In this document: positions 62,751-64,000 of the stretch, piece after piece
How the letters are laid out: every line of letters starts with the position of its first letter
Position numbering within the stretch: the stretch's first letter is position 1
DNA from: JAWKTV01 sp041398905
Lineage (GTDB): Bacteria; Planctomycetota; Planctomycetia; Planctomycetales; Planctomycetaceae
DNA: 64,000 nt
Assembly (NCBI GenBank): GCA_041398905.1
Contig: JAWKTV010000004.1
Coordinates: 322,729 to 386,728 of the forward strand
Direction: 5' to 3'
Notes under the pieces: generated by a model
Database searches by the model: none
What the model was told of the DNA's origin: nothing
Seen by the model: only the letters and a program-made list of their open reading frames with translations
Made by a program: the position numbers and the translations under genes

Positions 62751-63014
62751 TTAGTAGCCGCAGAGCGTCGCTTGATCGTTGTAGGAAGTCGGAGCGGACC
62801 CGCCCCACGGCGTTCCGTTGCCGTAGACTTCGTAGCTTTGATTCACGTGGCTGAACGCCTCGCCCACTTCCTTCAGCTCCGTATTCACGTTCCAGGTCAG
62901 CTCCGAGAGTCCGACGATCACGCCGATCACGGTGATCGTCGAGATCAGGACCAGTTCAGCGGCCTGCACGAAGCCACACTCGTCGTTCTGGAGTTTGCGG
63001 AGGAGGTTGAGCAT
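62751..63014 (-). CDS. small Flp-like pilin / single-helix protein, 87 aa
   Basis: A short basic leader (LNLLRKLQNDECGFVQAAE) is followed by a hydrophobic helix (LVLISTITVIGVIVGLSEL) and a polar tail with NQSYEVYGNG and a C-terminal CGY. The layout, including Gly-Phe before a region with Glu and a helix, resembles Flp/TadE-type pilins. Planctomycetes carry families of such small proteins. No tad genes are adjacent. Start 63014 (MLNLLRKLQ). The 288-base gap upstream to 63302 holds no supported gene and probably the divergent promoters. Confidence 0.65.
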   Translation of the reverse strand: MLNLLRKLQNDECGFVQAAELVLISTITVIGVIVGLSELTWNVNTELKEVGEAFSHVNQSYEVYGNGTPWGGSAPTSYNDQATLCGY

Positions 63015-63302
63015 TGGATTGTTCTCGGTCGGTGGGTTGCACTTCGTTGTCGCGTTGCTAACGAACGAATGCATCCCCGGTGCCAATCGTCCAGATTTCT
63101 TGACGCATGCGAAACGGCGGGGCCAATAATCGATCGTAAGGATCGACATCTCAATTGGTTACAGACCCTTGCGGCTTTGTCGTCACGTCGTGGCACAGGC
63201 CGGCTGCGCTGCTGGAGGATGTTGCCCGATCGCCACACTGATGACGAATGTCAACACCACAGGCTACACTCCAAGGCTCCTACTCTCATCAGGACAGCGC
63301 CC

Positions 63303-64000
63303 ATGTGCCTCGCCCGACTCGCCCCGTTAGTGCTTGTGCTGCTGTGTTGCGGTTCCATCGCGCGACCGCTCGCGGCTGTTGAGCCGGCCGCCGCGGGCGA
63401 AGCCGGCGCGGATGAATCCGGCTTTTCCCCGCTGTTTGATGGCGAATCGCTGGCTGGCTGGCATGGGGCGACCGGCAGCTATGTCATCGAGGACAACACC
63501 ATCGTCTGCCGACCGACGAAGGGAGGCGGAAACCTCTATACGGATGCCGAGTTTGCCGATTTTGAGCTGCGGTTCGATTTCCGACTCACTCCCGCAGCGA
63601 ACAACGGCATCGGCCTCCGCGTTCCCGATGGCGGTCACGCCTCCACGCAAGGTCTCGAGATCCAGGTGCTCGACGACACGGCCGCCAAGTACGAGAAGCT
63701 ACAGTCCTATCAATACCACGGCTCCGTCTATGGCATCGTACCTGCCGAGCGCGGGCATCTGGCCGAAGTGGGCGAATGGAATTCGCAGGTCATCCGCTAT
63801 GTGGGGGACCGGATCACGATCGTGCTCAACGGCCAGACTATCGTTGACGCGGACCTGGGCGACGTGACGGCCGCCGGGACCGCCGATGGCAAGGACCATC
63901 CCGGTCTGCAACGGACGCGCGGGCACCTGTGCTTCTGCGGCCACGGCTCGGTCGTCGCCTATCGCAACCTGCGAATCCGTGAGATCCCGACGGCAGAGTC
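63303..64000 (+). CDS. exported DUF1080 (3-keto-disaccharide hydrolase-like) protein, cut by window end
   Basis: The frame is open from ATG 63303 to the window edge (232 codons). The signal segment LAPLVLVLLCCGSIARPLA may be a lipoprotein signal. The DUF1080 core starts FSPLFDGESLAGWHGATGSY and IEDNTIVCRPTKGGGNLYTD, continuing with FELRFDFRLTPAANNGIGLR, EIQVLDDTAAKY, GSVYGIVP and WNSQVIRYVGDRITIVLNGQ. It is a concanavalin-like beta-sandwich common in planctomycete secreted enzymes acting on sugars. The end lies outside the window. Confidence 0.92.
   Translation, partial: MCLARLAPLVLVLLCCGSIARPLAAVEPAAAGEAGADESGFSPLFDGESLAGWHGATGSYVIEDNTIVCRPTKGGGNLYTDAEFADFELRFDFRLTPAANNGIGLRVPDGGHASTQGLEIQVLDDTAAKYEKLQSYQYHGSVYGIVPAERGHLAEVGEWNSQVIRYVGDRITIVLNGQTIVDADLGDVTAAGTADGKDHPGLQRTRGHLCFCGHGSVVAYRNLRIREIPTAE

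Overview
The window reads as a chromosomal segment of a GC-rich planctomycete (phylum Planctomycetota). Lineage markers seen directly are a DUF1559 prepilin-like protein with a C-terminal H-x9-DG motif, a PVC-type membrane-bound dehydrogenase/cytochrome c, a Tat-exported DUF1501 protein, a DUF1080 protein, a Cys-type sulfatase beside a radical-SAM sulfatase maturase, a BamB/PQQ-like giant and a small Flp-like pilin. The family assignments come from motif recognition; no database search was run.

Layout. 1-3.2 kb: a GldA/GldG-like ABC exporter. 3.5-8.2 kb: tRNA-Glu, a class V aminotransferase, a DedA protein, a secreted metallophosphoesterase, a thioesterase and an ArsR regulator with a clear terminator. 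8.9-10.6 kb: an SDR-like protein lacking the catalytic Ser and Tyr, a MoaD/ThiS-like beta-grasp protein ending in Gly-Gly, and an unknown membrane protein. 10.6-20.2 kb: secreted and envelope proteins (PQQ-propeller giant, DUF1559, PVC cytochrome). 20.2-36.6 kb: the housekeeping core, all on the minus strand. In transcription order it is tRNA-Thr(TGT), tRNA-Tyr, tRNA-Gly, tRNA-Thr(GGT), tuf, rpmG, tRNA-Trp, secE, nusG, rplK, rplA, rplJ, rplL, rpoB, rpoC, tsaD. 36.7-49.6 kb: an exported glycosidase-like unknown, DUF309, sulfatase maturase, ligA, sulfatase, a small membrane/SRPBCC cluster, an EF-hand protein and a MazG-like protein. 49.7-57.7 kb: aldehyde dehydrogenase, argD, argF, clpC. 57.9-64 kb: DUF1501, a GYF/TPR/trypsin-like protein, a small pilin and a DUF1080 protein cut by the window edge.

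Two cross-cutting observations stand out. First, at least a dozen genes are broken by 1-2 base indels, often in G runs, including nusG and argF. Intact homologous sequence simply continues in another frame, so most are probably sequence errors rather than decay, and broken genes are annotated as full-length loci. Second, several sites carry short arrays with a 7-base period (GTTGAGT, GTCGTGG, GTGCGGA types), arranged in the larger cases as inverted arms. One fills the rpoB-rpoC gap and two lie in frame inside genes, one of them flanked by an 8-base direct repeat.

No CRISPR array, transposase, integrase, rRNA or prophage was seen. The most unusual gene group is the degenerate SDR plus Gly-Gly beta-grasp protein plus membrane protein at 8.9-10.6 kb.
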